The notes under the pieces are model-generated. The model was not told the DNA's origin. It was given only the letters and a program-made list of their open reading frames with translations, and did not search any database. From Ceratorhiza oryzae-sativae (lineage: Eukaryota > Basidiomycota > Agaricomycetes > Cantharellales > Ceratobasidiaceae), in assembly GCA_030998015.1 (NCBI GenBank), contig JARWMV010000244.1:1-64000 (forward strand): a stretch of DNA of 64,000 nt. Reading direction: 5' to 3'. Both the position numbers and the translations under genes were made by a program. Positions 11,801-21,629 of the stretch are shown piece after piece (positions within the stretch are counted from its first letter, which is position 1; each line of letters starts with the position of its first letter).

Positions 11801-14440
11801 ACTGGATAGTCTCTTTCCGCTTTTGATTATTATGCGGTCCGAGCCTTTCTCCGTTTCACAGTAGGCTAGTACAGGGGTACGTCTCAATCCCGAGTGATGA
11901 GGAAGAACTCGACCTAATGTCAGAGCTACGACCTGAACAGTAACGTCAAACACCTAAGTGGTGATGACAAGCCTATGGGCAGCGATGCCGGAGGCTTTAC
12001 TGACAACGTCTAAGGGGGGACGTGCAGTGAAGGTGCGATAAGACGCAAGGGAGTAGGGTAGTAGGTGCACTTGCCCTTAAGAGGACTGGGCAGGGACTAT
12101 GGACTGGTAAGTCACACAGGTAGTAGAAGGGGTATGACAGGAGGTCGAGTTCTGAGGCTTAAGGCTCTCAGACTCTCCCTTATATATTCATGGCCGAGGC
12201 AGTACAAATCAAATACCAGGACCAATAAGAAGCTAATAGTGCCACGTCACGACAGAGCATTCCGGTAACACCAAACATTGAGTCAACAACAACAAGGTCA
12301 CGTGACATGAAGGTAGATAAACCGCATATATCTGAATAAACGGGACTTGTCCAAAACATCATAAAAAAGGAAGTTATAAAATATAGAAAATTCATAATAA
12401 AATCGTGGTCATGGTCTAGGCCATGACAGTGATCACTCACATCTTGGTGCATTGTTCAGAGACTCACTGCATGTTATACAATAATAGGGTTTGCTGAACA
12501 TTATCCTGCTAAGCTGATTGCATCCATGCACATGAGCAATGAGGAGGAGCACCGGCTTATCCCTTCTGATGCAAATCGGTTCTTGGCATTGCACAATCTG
12601 ATGAAACTTGAGCAAGACAGGAGCATCAGCCTTGAAGTTTATCAAATCAATCAATCTTGCATCCTCTGCTCTGTCCTGAATGAATCAACTTGCCATGGCC
12701 TGGCCAACCTTGTCACATCTCATGAGCTGGCCGAATCGGTTGCACAAATCTTGCAGGACTGTAATATGCACAGGCTATTCAATGCAGGTTCATGGGGCAA
12801 AAAGCTAGTCAAAGGTCATTTCTTCAAGGTAAGTCTGAGGGCCATGGTCTAAATCATGATGACAATGTGTGCATCTAGCTGGTAGCATGTCTAGTGGATG
12901 AAATGGCAGAACAGTGCCAGCTGCTGGTTGATGGACAGCCTGAGGTTCCCAGCAAAGCATTGGCTCTGCCAGCAACAGCCTGCACCTTTGGTTCCTTGGA
13001 GAAAGCAGTGAAGAAAAAGGACCATGCATGGAACAAGTTACCTGGTGGTGCTCAGGCAGCTTTCGGCAGAGTGAAGTCACGCAATCCAAATTTTGTGACT
13101 TTCCTGAATCCATCTGGAAGTGATGGATGGACATTTCCAGAAACAGTGAGCCTGAGCCTCTGCATCATAGTGATGGAGCATGACTAGTACATTGGCCATA
13201 TAGGTTCTTTTGCCTTCTGTCCTGACTTCAGATCTAGTAGTTGGGTCATTGAAGGATATGTATAGCATAATGCAACATGTGAGCACTTTGGGAAGGAACC
13301 AACATGTGGGCAAAGGCTGATAACCCCCTAGGTGATCAACATTACAGCTGGTAGCAAGGCCTTGGAGAGGTACACCAGCAATGCTGCACATCATCCATTT
13401 GGCATCCTATGTTCTGTGCTCAGCGACAAGTTTGATGGGAAGACTACAAATTTCCCACACAAGGTATTGTGGGTCTGAGTTCTGAATCATGAGAAAGATG
13501 GCTGAAGGTGACATGAGTAGATCATATACTCCATTTGGCAGCACAGGAAGATTCTTTTGCAAGATCTCAAAACCTGTTCAGTCCCACTAGCTGTTGATGC
13601 CAGTTTGCAGCATTATAAAGAGCTTGTGAAGACCAGCTGCACATGGTGGGAGATTCTGTGCATGTTCAAAATCTCACCTTTCATTGGCCAGAATCTAAGA
13701 GTACCAAAGGTATTCAATGCCTTACCTGAGGCAAAAAAAGAGTCATTGCTCAAGGCACTGCAGCAAAAGCGGCAAAGGGATCAAGACAGTGGTCTGCAGG
13801 GAGAGGGTCTTGAGGAGGAGGAGGAGGAGGAGGAGGAGGAATTGGTCAACTGGCCAGTTCAACAAGGTCGCACACAGAGGTGATCCTCAAGTCTTGAGTA
13901 TATTCCAGACTACAATGGTAAGACAACAGAATTTGTATCTGTTTGAGATTTGCTAATTTGCTATGCCAGATGGTGTGATGGCCCCAGAGGAGACTCAACC
14001 CCCAAGACCAAAGTGGATTTGCTGTAAAGCAGATGGTGATGGTGAAGCAGAAGCTGCTCCTGAAGACTACAACAACCCTGCAAGTGAACCTGAGGTGACT
14101 GACAAGGATGGAGTTCCAGACCTGTCACTGCAGGAGACACTGAAACATCAGCTGCAGAAGCTGTCAGATGATCTTGGATCTTGGTCACCCACACAAGCTG
14201 CATCCCTAAGTTCTGTGATTAAGGAAATCCAGGACTTGCAAGGACATCCACATGCTGGGCGAGTTTTGGCCACTATTGATCAAAGAATCAAGGTCAGCTG
14301 GACCTTTTGTTTCTTGTTATTGATTTTGATGCTGATTTCTCATGTGAATAACTTCTTAGTGCTATTCACAGAGGGCAATGCATGCCCTGCATATGTCTAC
14401 TGAAGCAGAAGATGAGTGGCTGACTGAGTTGGGGCTTTAG
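5824..14440 (+). CDS. ParB-like (GQH motif) multi-exon gene, split by retrotransposon A1
   Basis: Exon 1 (5824-6178) encodes 118 residues. They include VGIDRVAYPIKVLLE, LPESIKVLVYHGQHCVAA (GQHC at about 93-96) and WWIAEVY, a layout like the ParB/sulfiredoxin-type fold whose signature is G-Q/H-H-R; here the usual Arg is Cys. Exon 2 (12488-12828) continues in phase (YGQ-GFAEHYP). Then comes intron 12829-12878 and exon 3 (12879-13145), followed by exons near 13332-13463 and 13551-13866, one near 13964-14292, intron 14293-14371, and a last exon 14372-14440 ending ELGL-TAG. The joins around 13146-13331 and 13867-13963 are not resolved and may hide decay. The C-terminal half has an 11-Glu run and a predicted coiled-coil-like Leu/Gln stretch (about 14130-14200). 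Family A element A1 occupies the first intron. Function is unknown; DNA or nucleotide binding is only suggested by the motif. Confidence 0.5.
6179..6183. repeat. Target-site duplication of A1, left copy (GTGAT)
   Basis: GTGAT directly before the left LTR, matched by GTGAT at 12429-12433. The left copy also forms the 5' splice donor of the interrupted host intron. Confidence 0.9.
6184..6694 (-). repeat. A1 3' LTR
   Basis: 511 bp, bounded by TGTCA...TGACA, nearly identical to the LTR at 11918-12428. The adjacent CACTTCCCCCCC at 6693-6705 is the complement of the polypurine tract. Confidence 0.93.
6706..7884 (-). CDS. pol: A1 integrase with chromodomain (C-terminal part of pol)
   Basis: Inserts element cDNA into the genome. 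The frame opens in the zinc-binding region (ACDSCICNKHS) and contains the catalytic D-D-E set in context: TYDLIVGLP, SDRGPNF and DGQSERLNQ. The C-terminus has a chromodomain (EVEHILDSR, YYVSWKGYGAEENSWEP) and ends LGP-TAA next to the polypurine tract. The chromodomain places it among chromoviruses, where it is thought to direct insertion to marked chromatin. Upstream, TGA stops near 7924 and at 8014 separate it from the RT frame; in copy A2 these positions read Arg and Cys, so the A1 stops are mutations. Confidence 0.9.
   Translation of the reverse strand: MKKSIVKYVQACDSCICNKHSNQAPPGLLQPIDLPNKPWEEITYDLIVGLPMSEGYDAIPTVVDCLSKMVHFIPTHSNATAVDVANLFVNFVWKLHGLPRKTISDRGPNFNTKFLRQVYSRLSIEPHYSTAYRPQVDGQSERLNQFIEIYLHHYINHRQTDWVAALPLGEFAYKNGKHAGSKHTPFFACYGYNPDFTVGNTKGSSVPQANEYADHLKTIHEEAKAALTIANRTYSEYYNRKHREATKIEVGSKVFLDGSNIKTIRPSKKLDNRRFGPYKVVEQIGKYTFKLDLPKSMKVYPVFHTALLYPKPVDDYQRDPVPVPTVITPEGEEQYEVEHILDSRKVGRRLEYYVSWKGYGAEENSWEPKAHLKNAPEALSNFHRDHPDAPGP
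8014..10200 (-). CDS. pol: A1 protease-reverse transcriptase-RNase H (pol)
   Basis: 728 codons. An aspartic protease motif (MIDSGASS, D at about residue 45) is followed by RT (LDLKWGYN at about 325, catalytic YLDD at 388-391) and RNase H (LECDASDYATGA at about 537, DKELLAMIRAF, LSDHKNL). The frame overlaps the end of gag in a different phase; its reading frame lies -1 relative to gag around 10238, so a ribosomal frameshift is likely, though no slippery site was proved. It ends at a premature TGA in the linker before integrase. LDLKW and VMLFG deviate from the usual LDLKS and VMPFG seen in A2, so activity is uncertain. Confidence 0.9.
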   Translation of the reverse strand: MDLEIYAVDNVSPLNIFFIASPVQTAPDSKSLNRMKRLHGWAMIDSGASSCFIHPRLVSEYNIPTHKKKNPKKLKVIDGCEISSGLVDSECTFILEIGSHKEQLVCNVADIGRHSLVLGMSWLKLHNPHIDWPIKRVDFNSAFCIKNCVPTSNVVFGNIGGHLDPFESDLGGVKVFQPLEGIQRDPGGVVASKPLEGIPVKYRDYSDVFADDDVVTELPPHRPYDLEIVLQDPQKPVKGPVYPLRPSDDEELRRILKEQLDKGLIRPSKSRYSSPVIFVPKKNGKRRMCVDYRALNENTVKNSYPIPLISTLVEKLRGAQVFTTLDLKWGYNLVRIKEGDEWKTAYKTKYGLFEYLVMLFGLCNAPAAFQNFMNEIFQDILDIYVIVYLDDILIFSKNSEDHAKHVAEVLRRLRLHQLYCNLSKCVFSAPEVEYLGVIANGEGVRANPAKITEAVNWATPKTVKGVQEFLGFVNYYRKFIEDFAGRAYPLYQLLRKENPWRWGQNEESSFNILKRALVESPILIQPDVTKEFTLECDASDYATGAILNQLGKDGKLHPVAFYSKTLSPAERNYDIHDKELLAMIRAFKEWRHLLEGSVIPIKVLSDHKNLEFFQTKRELNRRQARWMGFLADYNYRIKYRSGAQNGKADILSRREDLREQALKEGGEIPLLISPELFISAILTDHSLNDMIRDALPDDKSVSKILKSLEENIPVKGWRLENDLLYYHD
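10236..11549 (-). pseudogene. gag: A1 gag polyprotein, one in-frame stop
   Basis: Starts MSAPNPAPTW, the same start as copy A2, shortly inside the 5' LTR. It encodes a coat-like protein with a predicted helical region (FWTQFNARW, VQEYFKDFQTYSQGL) and a CCHC zinc knuckle (CNNCGGRGHIASAC) near the C-terminus, ending ENEDL-TGA. A TGA at 11259-11261 interrupts the frame after GTSTSIART; the downstream frame continues in phase. The stop probably arose by C-to-T change of an Arg codon. About 437 codons in total. Packages element RNA in virus-like particles in this family. Confidence 0.85.
11918..12428 (-). repeat. A1 5' LTR
   Basis: 511 bp LTR, TGTCA...TGACA, about one mismatch to the partner LTR. 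Followed by the GTGAT target duplication at 12429-12433. Confidence 0.93.
12429..12487 (+). other. Remainder of the host intron hit by A1
   Basis: From the GTGAT duplication to AATAATAG is 59 nt, a normal intron size here. Joining 6178 to 12488 keeps the host frame (caa-g/gg-ttt). The pre-insertion intron was therefore about 59 nt, with A1 inserted right at its donor. Confidence 0.65.
13812..13840 (+). repeat. (GAG)n coding microsatellite, poly-Glu
   Basis: Nearly ten GAG/AGG triplets encode an 11-residue Glu run in the ParB-like gene (GLEEEE...LVNW). It is in frame with a spliced exon, supporting coding use. Confidence 0.85.
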
Positions 14441-16488
14441 AGGGTAGCCAGGTATGCCATTTGGCCTTGTTGGTTTGGGTTTTGCTCATTGGAGCAACAA
14501 TGAATTAACATGAAGCAGAGCCCTGGACAGACCAGCTGAAATGTCAACATGAATTGGGTGGCATCTTGTAGAATCCTATTGAATATATTTGATTTGTTGT
14601 CTTGTTGGAGATTACAAGTGTGTCAATTATTATGTGCATTATGTTATGGCAACACAGATGCTTTATTCATCTCTTTGACTGTATGCATTCTCTTTTCATC
14701 TGTTATCTTGCTTCTCTTGCTTGTTTTTCATGCAATATCTCAGCTATGTATATGCCAACTGAGCTACTTGTATAAAGTCTTGGTTTCTCATGTTGTAGCT
14801 AGTCACTTGTTGAATAGATTCATATACTTTTACATGTTTTATTTCATTGTGCTATGCTATGTTCAACATGTCTGTATGTCAAATGAGGGTTTTATTAGGG
14901 TTTGAAACAATTTGTATCACTCATTTGCCTTGAAATGGCTGGTTTGAGAGTGAAACAGGGAGTGCACATTTAGTGGGAACATATACAATTTAAGAGCAGG
15001 GAGTTTTCTCTATCTAATGATATGGACATCATGACTTTGTGATGAGTTTCAGTATTGTTGCATTGATCTTGTGCAATGTATCTCCCTGCATGACCAAAAA
15101 TGCTGGAAATTTTGTGGGGATTCCACATTCCTGCATACAGGTGCAGGTGCTGGCACAAGAAGGCAGTTTTTGGGCAGGAATCCAGGTGGGTAACCTGCAG
15201 AACCTGGGCTTTAAGCACCACCATGCCTGTGCATTCCTGCAGTGTTGAACTGGGCAAGAAAGCAGTGAAAGTGCTGTGATCAGAACAATAGGTGTCTCCA
15301 TAAGTGACCACAAATGAATATAAAGTGCATAGAAAAATAGTATGAAATTCTTAAGGGGACTCACAGGGGCAAACAATTTTAGAAATAATCAGCCAAATGT
15401 GCAACCAATAGCTGGGCCTCAAAACTCACCAGAAAGTGGACTTTTACCACTGTTATATGTGCAACAAGTCACTGAATTTGATGGTACTATTCACTAAGCA
15501 TAATATGCAGTGTATCCTGTGTTACAGGGGGATTATCATAGTGCTTACCTGAAAGTGCCACATACTCTAGTAAAACTAGCTGTTCATTCACTGCTCTGCT
15601 GAGTGCAGGGGATGTGAACCACCTAGCCAAACCTACATACTAATTTTAACATCAATAGAGCAAGATTTAAAGTGGTAATGAGCTTAAACTCACCCCTGAA
15701 AGCAAAAAATCAGCCTAAACCCCTGATACACACTGACTGGGTGACTTTCAAGTGTTGTGAGTGACTTAACTGTGCTCAGCACACTTAATTACCCAAGTAT
15801 ATATGTGTAGGATACTTTGATTTCACTTATTTCAATGATTTGAGGTGCTTGGACCTGGGGGGACAGAGACTATACTGCTTTTTACAAGCAGGACCTCCAG
15901 TTCAGGTGAATGTAGGACATTGGTGAGAAGTATATGAATGTACTTAGGGGTTCTCATGGTATCAGAACATGTTTGCATTATCAGAATCAGCCTATTCACA
16001 GCTTTTGTAGCTGGGGTGAGAGGTGCACACCTGGGGGCAATATTTTCTGGAAAAGAATGTCTTGTGCTGGGAGCTCCAGATTTTCCCCAGTGGTATAAGA
16101 ATCATATCTAGAAATCTCTGAAATTTATGCTTTTTATGAGCTATCAAGTGAGTGGATATGGTGAGTTTCATTTCTGGGTTCCCCCCCCCCACCTTCTGAG
16201 CATTCTAGCAAAATGCATGTTTGCTTGCAAAAGGCCATAGACTTGTTGAGAACAGATGTGTAATATATCATTTGAGAGCTGGGATTTTGCTCTTGCTTGT
16301 AATTATGGTATTAATTATACAATGAATAGATGTGTATTTACATGAGAAATTCCTGCTATTGTGAGAAATCCTGCAGAATGCAGGTGCAGGTGCAGGTGCA
16401 AGAAGGGCTGAAATGAACCAGAATCCAGCTGTGGGTGCAAGAATCCAGCAAAATTATTGCCTGACATCCTTGCATAAAAGGAATAAAT
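14441..16488. other. Gene-poor, AT-rich stretch
   Basis: No ORF here has convincing codon structure or a recognisable motif. Hydrophobic frames such as 14549-14905 reflect TTG/CTT-rich sequence. Short dispersed motifs built on CAGGTGCAGG occur at about 15138 and again at about 16379-16400. A run of ten or more C lies near 16182. Confidence 0.4.
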
Positions 16489-16680
16489 GGACAGTTCCAC
16501 TTGGACCCTGATCATCCACAAAAATAACCATTAATCAATTTTTCAAATGGCTGTGCATTGGGACAGTCCCACTTGGACCCTGAGCAGTGACAAAAAAAAA
16601 CAATTGTAATTTGATTATCCAGGTGGCAGTGCAGCAGGACAGTCCTGCTTGGACCCTGAGCAGCAAGGAAAATGCCTGAA
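16489..16680. repeat. Imperfect tandem repeat, about 72-76 bp unit, 2.6 copies
   Basis: Units begin GGACAGTYCC at 16489, 16561 and 16637. Each continues with YRCTTGGACCCTGA and a more variable A-rich half. The third copy is truncated. Confidence 0.7.
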
Positions 16681-17235
16681 ATTCCATTATTTTGTCCACT
16701 GCTTCTATCTCAGCAACCAGGGCATTTGTTACTATGGGGCTCTCACTGGGGAAATCACCCAGCTTAGCACTCTCTGAAGAGCTTATTGTATCTATGGGTT
16801 AAAAATATTCATTTTTGCCAAATTTTGTCACTGTAGAAGACAGTGTTGCCAACATTGATGATAACAGAATCACCTGAAACTTGGTGGACAGATAGAGTAG
16901 CCTGCTCTGATCATGTCTCTGTTGTTTGTAGCTCCATAGCCACTCTGACAAGTGAGTAAATCCACTGGTTATGATTTGTTTCAGTAATTTTTGGTATATG
17001 AACCTAACCCGGAAGTCAGATCTTGTGGAAGTTTGCATTGAACTGATGCATATGAGGCAGGATGTATGCAGTACTTTCCAAACCAGCTAGCCATGATTTG
17101 CAGGCCTGGCATACATGTAAGTGATTGTGGCCTGCAGTGAGTGTACTCTGTATGTGTGCCTTGTAGTGTGGACATTATGATAGCACAGGTATGCCTCAAC
17201 TTTTGCTACTCCTCATTCTCTCAGTTCTAGTTACT

Positions 17236-17830
17236 TATTGGTGCCAGATCTCAATTGATGGTGTTCAACATATATATGATCTGATTGGGTTTGCTGCCTC
17301 TGCTTGTGAATGGTGTACACACACCACACACTGAAATTGATGTCCCACAATCACAATTCTGGTAACTGTCAAACCTTTTTTGTGATTCAGCTGCTTACAA
17401 ATCCTCCCTTGATCAGTTTAACTTATTTGTTGGTGCCAGATCACTGGCTCAATCACTAGTGTTCAACATGCACATGATCTGGTTCCCTGGGTCTTTCGAT
17501 CTCTTGCCTGCCTCCACTCACAAACACCATGCACACACTGCACCATCATTTTATTTTTGTACACTCACCAATCTGGTAAGTGTTACACTTTTTGGGTGGC
17601 TTGGTCACTTATGAATCTGCACTTGATCCATTCAACTTATGTATTGGTGCCTAATCACTGGCTTGATCAACAGCATTCAACATCCACATAATTGTCATTG
17701 CTGGCCCCCAAATCTCTTGTCCACTTCCCTCTGCAAACACAGTACACACTCACCAGCGCACATCCTCCATGCATCTAGAAATTTGGTATGTGGTTGTTTC
17801 TCTACCTTACCATATGCAGATGCTCATGGG
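17236..17830. repeat. Imperfect long tandem repeat, about 190-215 bp unit, three copies
   Basis: Copies start at about 17237, 17430 and 17642. Each has TTGGTGCCagATC, then a TTCAACAT core, then CACAAACACCATGCACAC-like and CTGGTA-type segments. Divergence is substantial, so the array is old. A partial fourth copy may extend to about 17940. Confidence 0.55.
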
Positions 17831-18061
17831 TAACAGTTGTATATTTGTATGTTTAAGCAGTGCAATCAATGCTTAGCCTGGCCCTTGCACACTCTTCCTG
17901 TCCACTCGCAAACACCATACACACCCCCCCCCAGCCCTGACTAACACTGTACAATGCAACTAATACAATTAGTTTGGGTAAGTCCTGTTTCCAATTATAG
18001 CTAGGCACTATGAAGCTCATCAAACATATTCCCAAACATCCTGCTCCGCCTTTTTGCTCAC

Positions 18062-18610
18062 TTGTTCATTCACTCATGTGTTTGTTCATTTACTGGTTTG
18101 CACAGATTTTTGCTTGTTTGTATGCCTGCTCATTCGTGTGCCCAGTTGTTTGTATGTTTGCTAGCAAAACCCTTGTTTGTCACGTTGTTCTTGCCAATCC
18201 CCCTCACCCTCAATCAACATATTGACTGGGCAAGGCAGATGGCCAACCTTGATCAGGATGAGCAGCTGTTGTTCATCTTGATCGAGCCCTTGATTAAGCT
18301 CAAAGCAAGATGTTGTTTCAACCTTATGGTGCAGGCTCACTCTGTAGCAACATCCATAGCACTCCATATGCTGCAGCTGGCACAAGTCAAGCTTAACCCC
18401 CATTTGCCAGTGATTCACTCACCTTTCATCAGACTTTGCAATTATTTGCATCACTTCACAAACTCCCTGCACTGCATTGAGGCAATCTGCATTGAACAAA
18501 TTTGTATGTTCTTTTTTCAACTCTTGATCATGTTACTCACCATGTTCCAAGTTTGTATGTTCTTTTTTCAACTCTGGATCATGTTACTCACCATGTTCCA
18601 AGTTAAGTGA
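18062..18610 (+). other. Open frame of 182 codons, function unknown
   Basis: Open on the plus strand. The middle (about residues 60-135: LDQDEQLLFILIEPL, VATSIALHMLQLAQ) looks more protein-like than the ends, but the start is Cys/Phe-rich and resembles translated low-complexity DNA. The C-terminus is made by a 51 bp tandem duplication. No family recognised; chance ORF is the main alternative. Confidence 0.15.
18501..18602. repeat. Tandem duplication, 51 bp x 2
   Basis: 18501-18551 is repeated at 18552-18602 with a single base difference (CTTGATC versus CTGGATC). 51 is a multiple of three, so the open frame is kept. Confidence 0.93.
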
Positions 18611-19189
18611 ACAAGGCTCACACATGGAAAATGGAGTGGGATGGTGAGATTCAAGCATGGCCACCTTTAAGAAATGTATATACATTATTTCATCACTAAC
18701 TACATGTCCTGAGCCACCTTTTACAATCTATTAATCTTTTGTATCTACTATTAGATTGTCACTTTTCCTGTTTGCTGTAAATTCCCCTGTATAGCTGATG
18801 TATACAGACATTTTTTTGTTATAGTATCTGCTTGTGGATGTATCACTATGGCAATTGGTCGCATACATAATTATTTGTATAACACAATGGTTGAGGTTAA
18901 GTGCATTCAGAACACCAGAGCCAATCCCTTTGAGCAATATTCCTTGCAAGTTCCATGCCTTAGTATGCATGTGTAACATGGGTGACTTTACATGGAGCTT
19001 CTCTGGCATATATATGCACATACAGGGGGTTATTTAGCTTAATTACATCCCTTGTGTACTAAATAAACATTTGCCTTATTGTACTGTACATCCCCAACAC
19101 CAATGTTGATAGACTTTCACAGTGCTTACATGTGCTTTGCACCTGTAGTAGGCCTAGCAGCAGTTGGGTGTACTGTATGTGAGGTACCA

Positions 19190-19460
19190 GCAGCAAGAAT
19201 GCATGCAGTGGGACCAGCCAACATCTGTGCATGCATGGTATGCATTATACAGGCAGTGGGCCTGCTGTGCATACCCTGTACACATGGTATAACTAGCAGG
19301 CCTTGTGATAGCTGCATGTATGGGGTACACGTTGTGCAGCTGGTGGAACAGGCAACCACTGTGCATACACTGTACACATGGTACAGGCAGTGGGCTTGAC
19401 CACCTGCTGGGCATGTGTATATTGTGTATGTTATGTTGTGTATGTTGTACACATGGTTCA
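19190..19460. repeat. Cryptic minisatellite rich in TGTACACATGGT and GCAGTGGGC motifs
   Basis: The motifs CAGTGGGCCTGCTGTGCATAC and CTGTACACATGGTAYA recur at about 19253-19295 and 19352-19400, with a further TGTACACATGGT at about 19447. Both strands are open in several frames because of this simple composition, so those frames are not taken as genes. Confidence 0.55.
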
Positions 19461-20147
19461 GGCAACAGTGTGATGTGCCATTTTCAGCTCACAGTGCTTG
19501 CATGCTGGTTGTGTCTACATGTTACACATGCCATGTCCTGGCATGTGCACTTGGGTGTGTCCTGGATCACTAGGATTTCGCCTAATACTTGGCATTGTCC
19601 TAGTGACATGCCTATGTGTTCTTGGCAGCACATCAGCACAGTCTGCAGACAGCATTTGCATGCTGATGGTGAGCCAAATGCTGGGCTCATTGTCTGCTTC
19701 TAACAGAACAATAGGGCAAGGGGACTGAAATCTGCTAACATGGAGTGTATGAGAGGTTATGAGAGGTTGTGCATGGATTCTATGAGTGAGAGATGCATAT
19801 ATGTTTTTCTCCAGGTATATTTTGGCTCTGTGTATCATGTACCATACAGGCTTGGCAGTGCCCATATGTGCCGTGCCTATTGTGTATGCCATATGTTGTA
19901 CACAGACTGCCACTTGAGTACCTCAAGTACCCACTCATTCCACTTTGATGCATTACTAAACTGTGTGTATAGTATATGTATAATCCACAAATGAGTGTTT
20001 GTTTGTCTTAGATTCATCTGCACATACACATGTGATCCCCAGTGAAGTGCATGTACAGTGTATGTGCACTTCACACAAGTGCCTTGCACCTGCTCTCTCA
20101 TGTGTGGGGGTTGCTCATGGATGGTTGCATCCATTGTGCCCTGGGGG

Positions 20148-20195
20148 GTGTCCTAGGGAGTGTCCTGGGGAGTATCCTAGGGGGTGTCCTGCCCT
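20148..20195. repeat. 12 bp tandem repeat, about four copies
   Basis: Units GTGTCCTAGGGA, GTGTCCTGGGGA, GTATCCTAGGGG and GTGTCCTGCCC follow one another. Confidence 0.85.
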
Positions 20196-20885
20196 CTCCT
20201 ATCATGTCTGCTTACCTGACCTAACCCTAACATTGACCTATCCCCTGTGAGTACATTATGTGTCTCATGTATATCCATATTGCTGCCATCAGCTCTAGTT
20301 TTTTCCCTAGATGCTTTTTGGCCTTTGTACAAGTAACCCACTGAGATAAAACTGATTGTTGAAGTGATGGTGTACCATCATGGCTAAAGTCTTTAAGCAT
20401 GGAAAGGAACTGGGGCTTGTTTTCCATGATGTAAGTGTCACTAGCACCCTACTTCTTGGTTGTAACTTGATGAGGGAGACTCAATCAACCATCTGTTTAG
20501 CCCCGGTGTCGCTGGCTGCCTTGGTTCTCTTTGATTTCGGAAGAATTAAGAGATTTTCTTGCACAGCATGTTGTACATGACACTTTCTCTCAGATTCATC
20601 ACTCTACTTGTGAGAGATTGTCAGATGTACAGCATCCTGGCTTATTTAGCATTGGTTCATCAGCACAGTCAACTAGAAAATCAGGGATGACTTCATCATT
20701 GATGAGTTGTAATGTATTAGAGCTATGCTGCTGAATGAGCTGCTGATGAGACACTCAGTAAGCCATTAATAAGTCTCTGGATAACGTTAAGTGGGACTAA
20801 TGGGAATATGAGTATCGGTGAAGCAGGTTTGGTGAGAGCAAAGAAATTGCTGGTGGAAGGAAAGTTCAAGTACCAATTTGTCACA

Positions 20886-21278
20886 TGTCACAACCAACAA
20901 CTTGTAGATGTTTGCGATGAGACCTGAGCCTCTAAAAGTACTGCTGAGAAGCTCTGAGGCAAGTCAGGCAGTCTGTGAGAGCAGGAAGTGAAGTGAAATG
21001 ATGGGGTGAAGTGCTCTGGAGAGCAGAGACACTTCACATACTTGATTAAATACTATTCTATGCCAATATCTCAAGCGACATGTAACTACAAGTGAGGGCT
21101 AAGACAGTACAAGCAACAGGAAGTGAATCTAAGCAAATATAAGCAAGACAAGCCAGAACAAGCAAGAATGGGAGCACATGTACAAGCATACATGGCAGGA
21201 GGCAGCAAAAATCAAAGAACTGAGCAAGTGATATCACAATTGGAACCACTAAGCATGGCAGGAGCAAGGCATGTGACA
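20886..21278 (+). repeat. Family B solo LTR, target duplication TCACA
   Basis: 393 bp from TGTCACAACCAACAAC to AGGCATGTGACA. TCACA lies on both sides (20881-20885 and 21279-21283), so this is a genuine insertion that later lost its internal region. Confidence 0.85.
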
Positions 21279-21629
21279 TCACAACTGGCAACTAGTAGAC
21301 AGTTGGGGGGGGGGAGATCCCAGGAGTAAAAGGAGTTGCAAGGGGTCCCCTGTGATGGGGAGAAGATGCTGCAGAACACTAGAGTGGATAAAATGATAGG
21401 GTGAAGCGTGCTGGAGACACGAGACACTGCACAGAATGGCTTAATTACTATTTAAAGACAATATGACAAGCCAGGCATAGCTATAAGAGAGGGCTGGCCT
21501 ACTACTAGTGAAAAAAGTGATGGCTGGTGCAGTAGATGCAACAGGAAGTGAAGATAAGCAAGAATAAGCAAGAACATGCAAGACCAGCAAGGATAGAAGC
21601 ACAAGCACAAGCACCTGTTTGCAGAGAGC

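Larger units (their letters stand above)
6184..12428 (-). mobile_element. Ty3/gypsy chromovirus, family A, copy A1 (full length)
   Basis: A 6245 bp element bounded by 511 bp LTRs (6184-6694 and 11918-12428) and flanked by the 5 bp duplication GTGAT. Reading on the minus strand the order is 5' LTR, gag, PR-RT-RNase H, integrase with C-terminal chromodomain, a G-run polypurine tract, 3' LTR. The two LTRs differ at one position by eye (ACG versus ATG near 6400/12135), so the insertion is recent. It carries three premature TGA stops (11259-11261, 8014-8016 and about 7924), so this copy is probably not autonomous. It sits antisense in an intron of the ParB-like gene. CpG content is much higher than in the flanks, as expected for a young copy in a CpG-eroding genome. 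Confidence 0.95.

Noticed and set aside
14549..14905. 118-codon hydrophobic ORF that looks like a multi-pass membrane protein
   Set aside because: The DNA is TTG/CTT-rich and AT-rich; any frame reads as Leu/Phe/Cys. No start context, introns or conserved motif.
15029..15376. 115-codon minus-strand ORF
   Set aside because: Contains the dispersed CAGGTGCAGG repeat words and shows no splice-supported continuation or motif.
16182..16195. Poly-C runs here and at 31921-31931 as possible functional tracts
   Set aside because: No LTR or coding context next to them; simple homopolymer expansion is sufficient.
19079..19913. Several long overlapping ORFs on both strands
   Set aside because: They arise from a cryptic minisatellite (GTACAC/GCAGTGGGC words) that keeps frames open on both strands; no protein-like composition.
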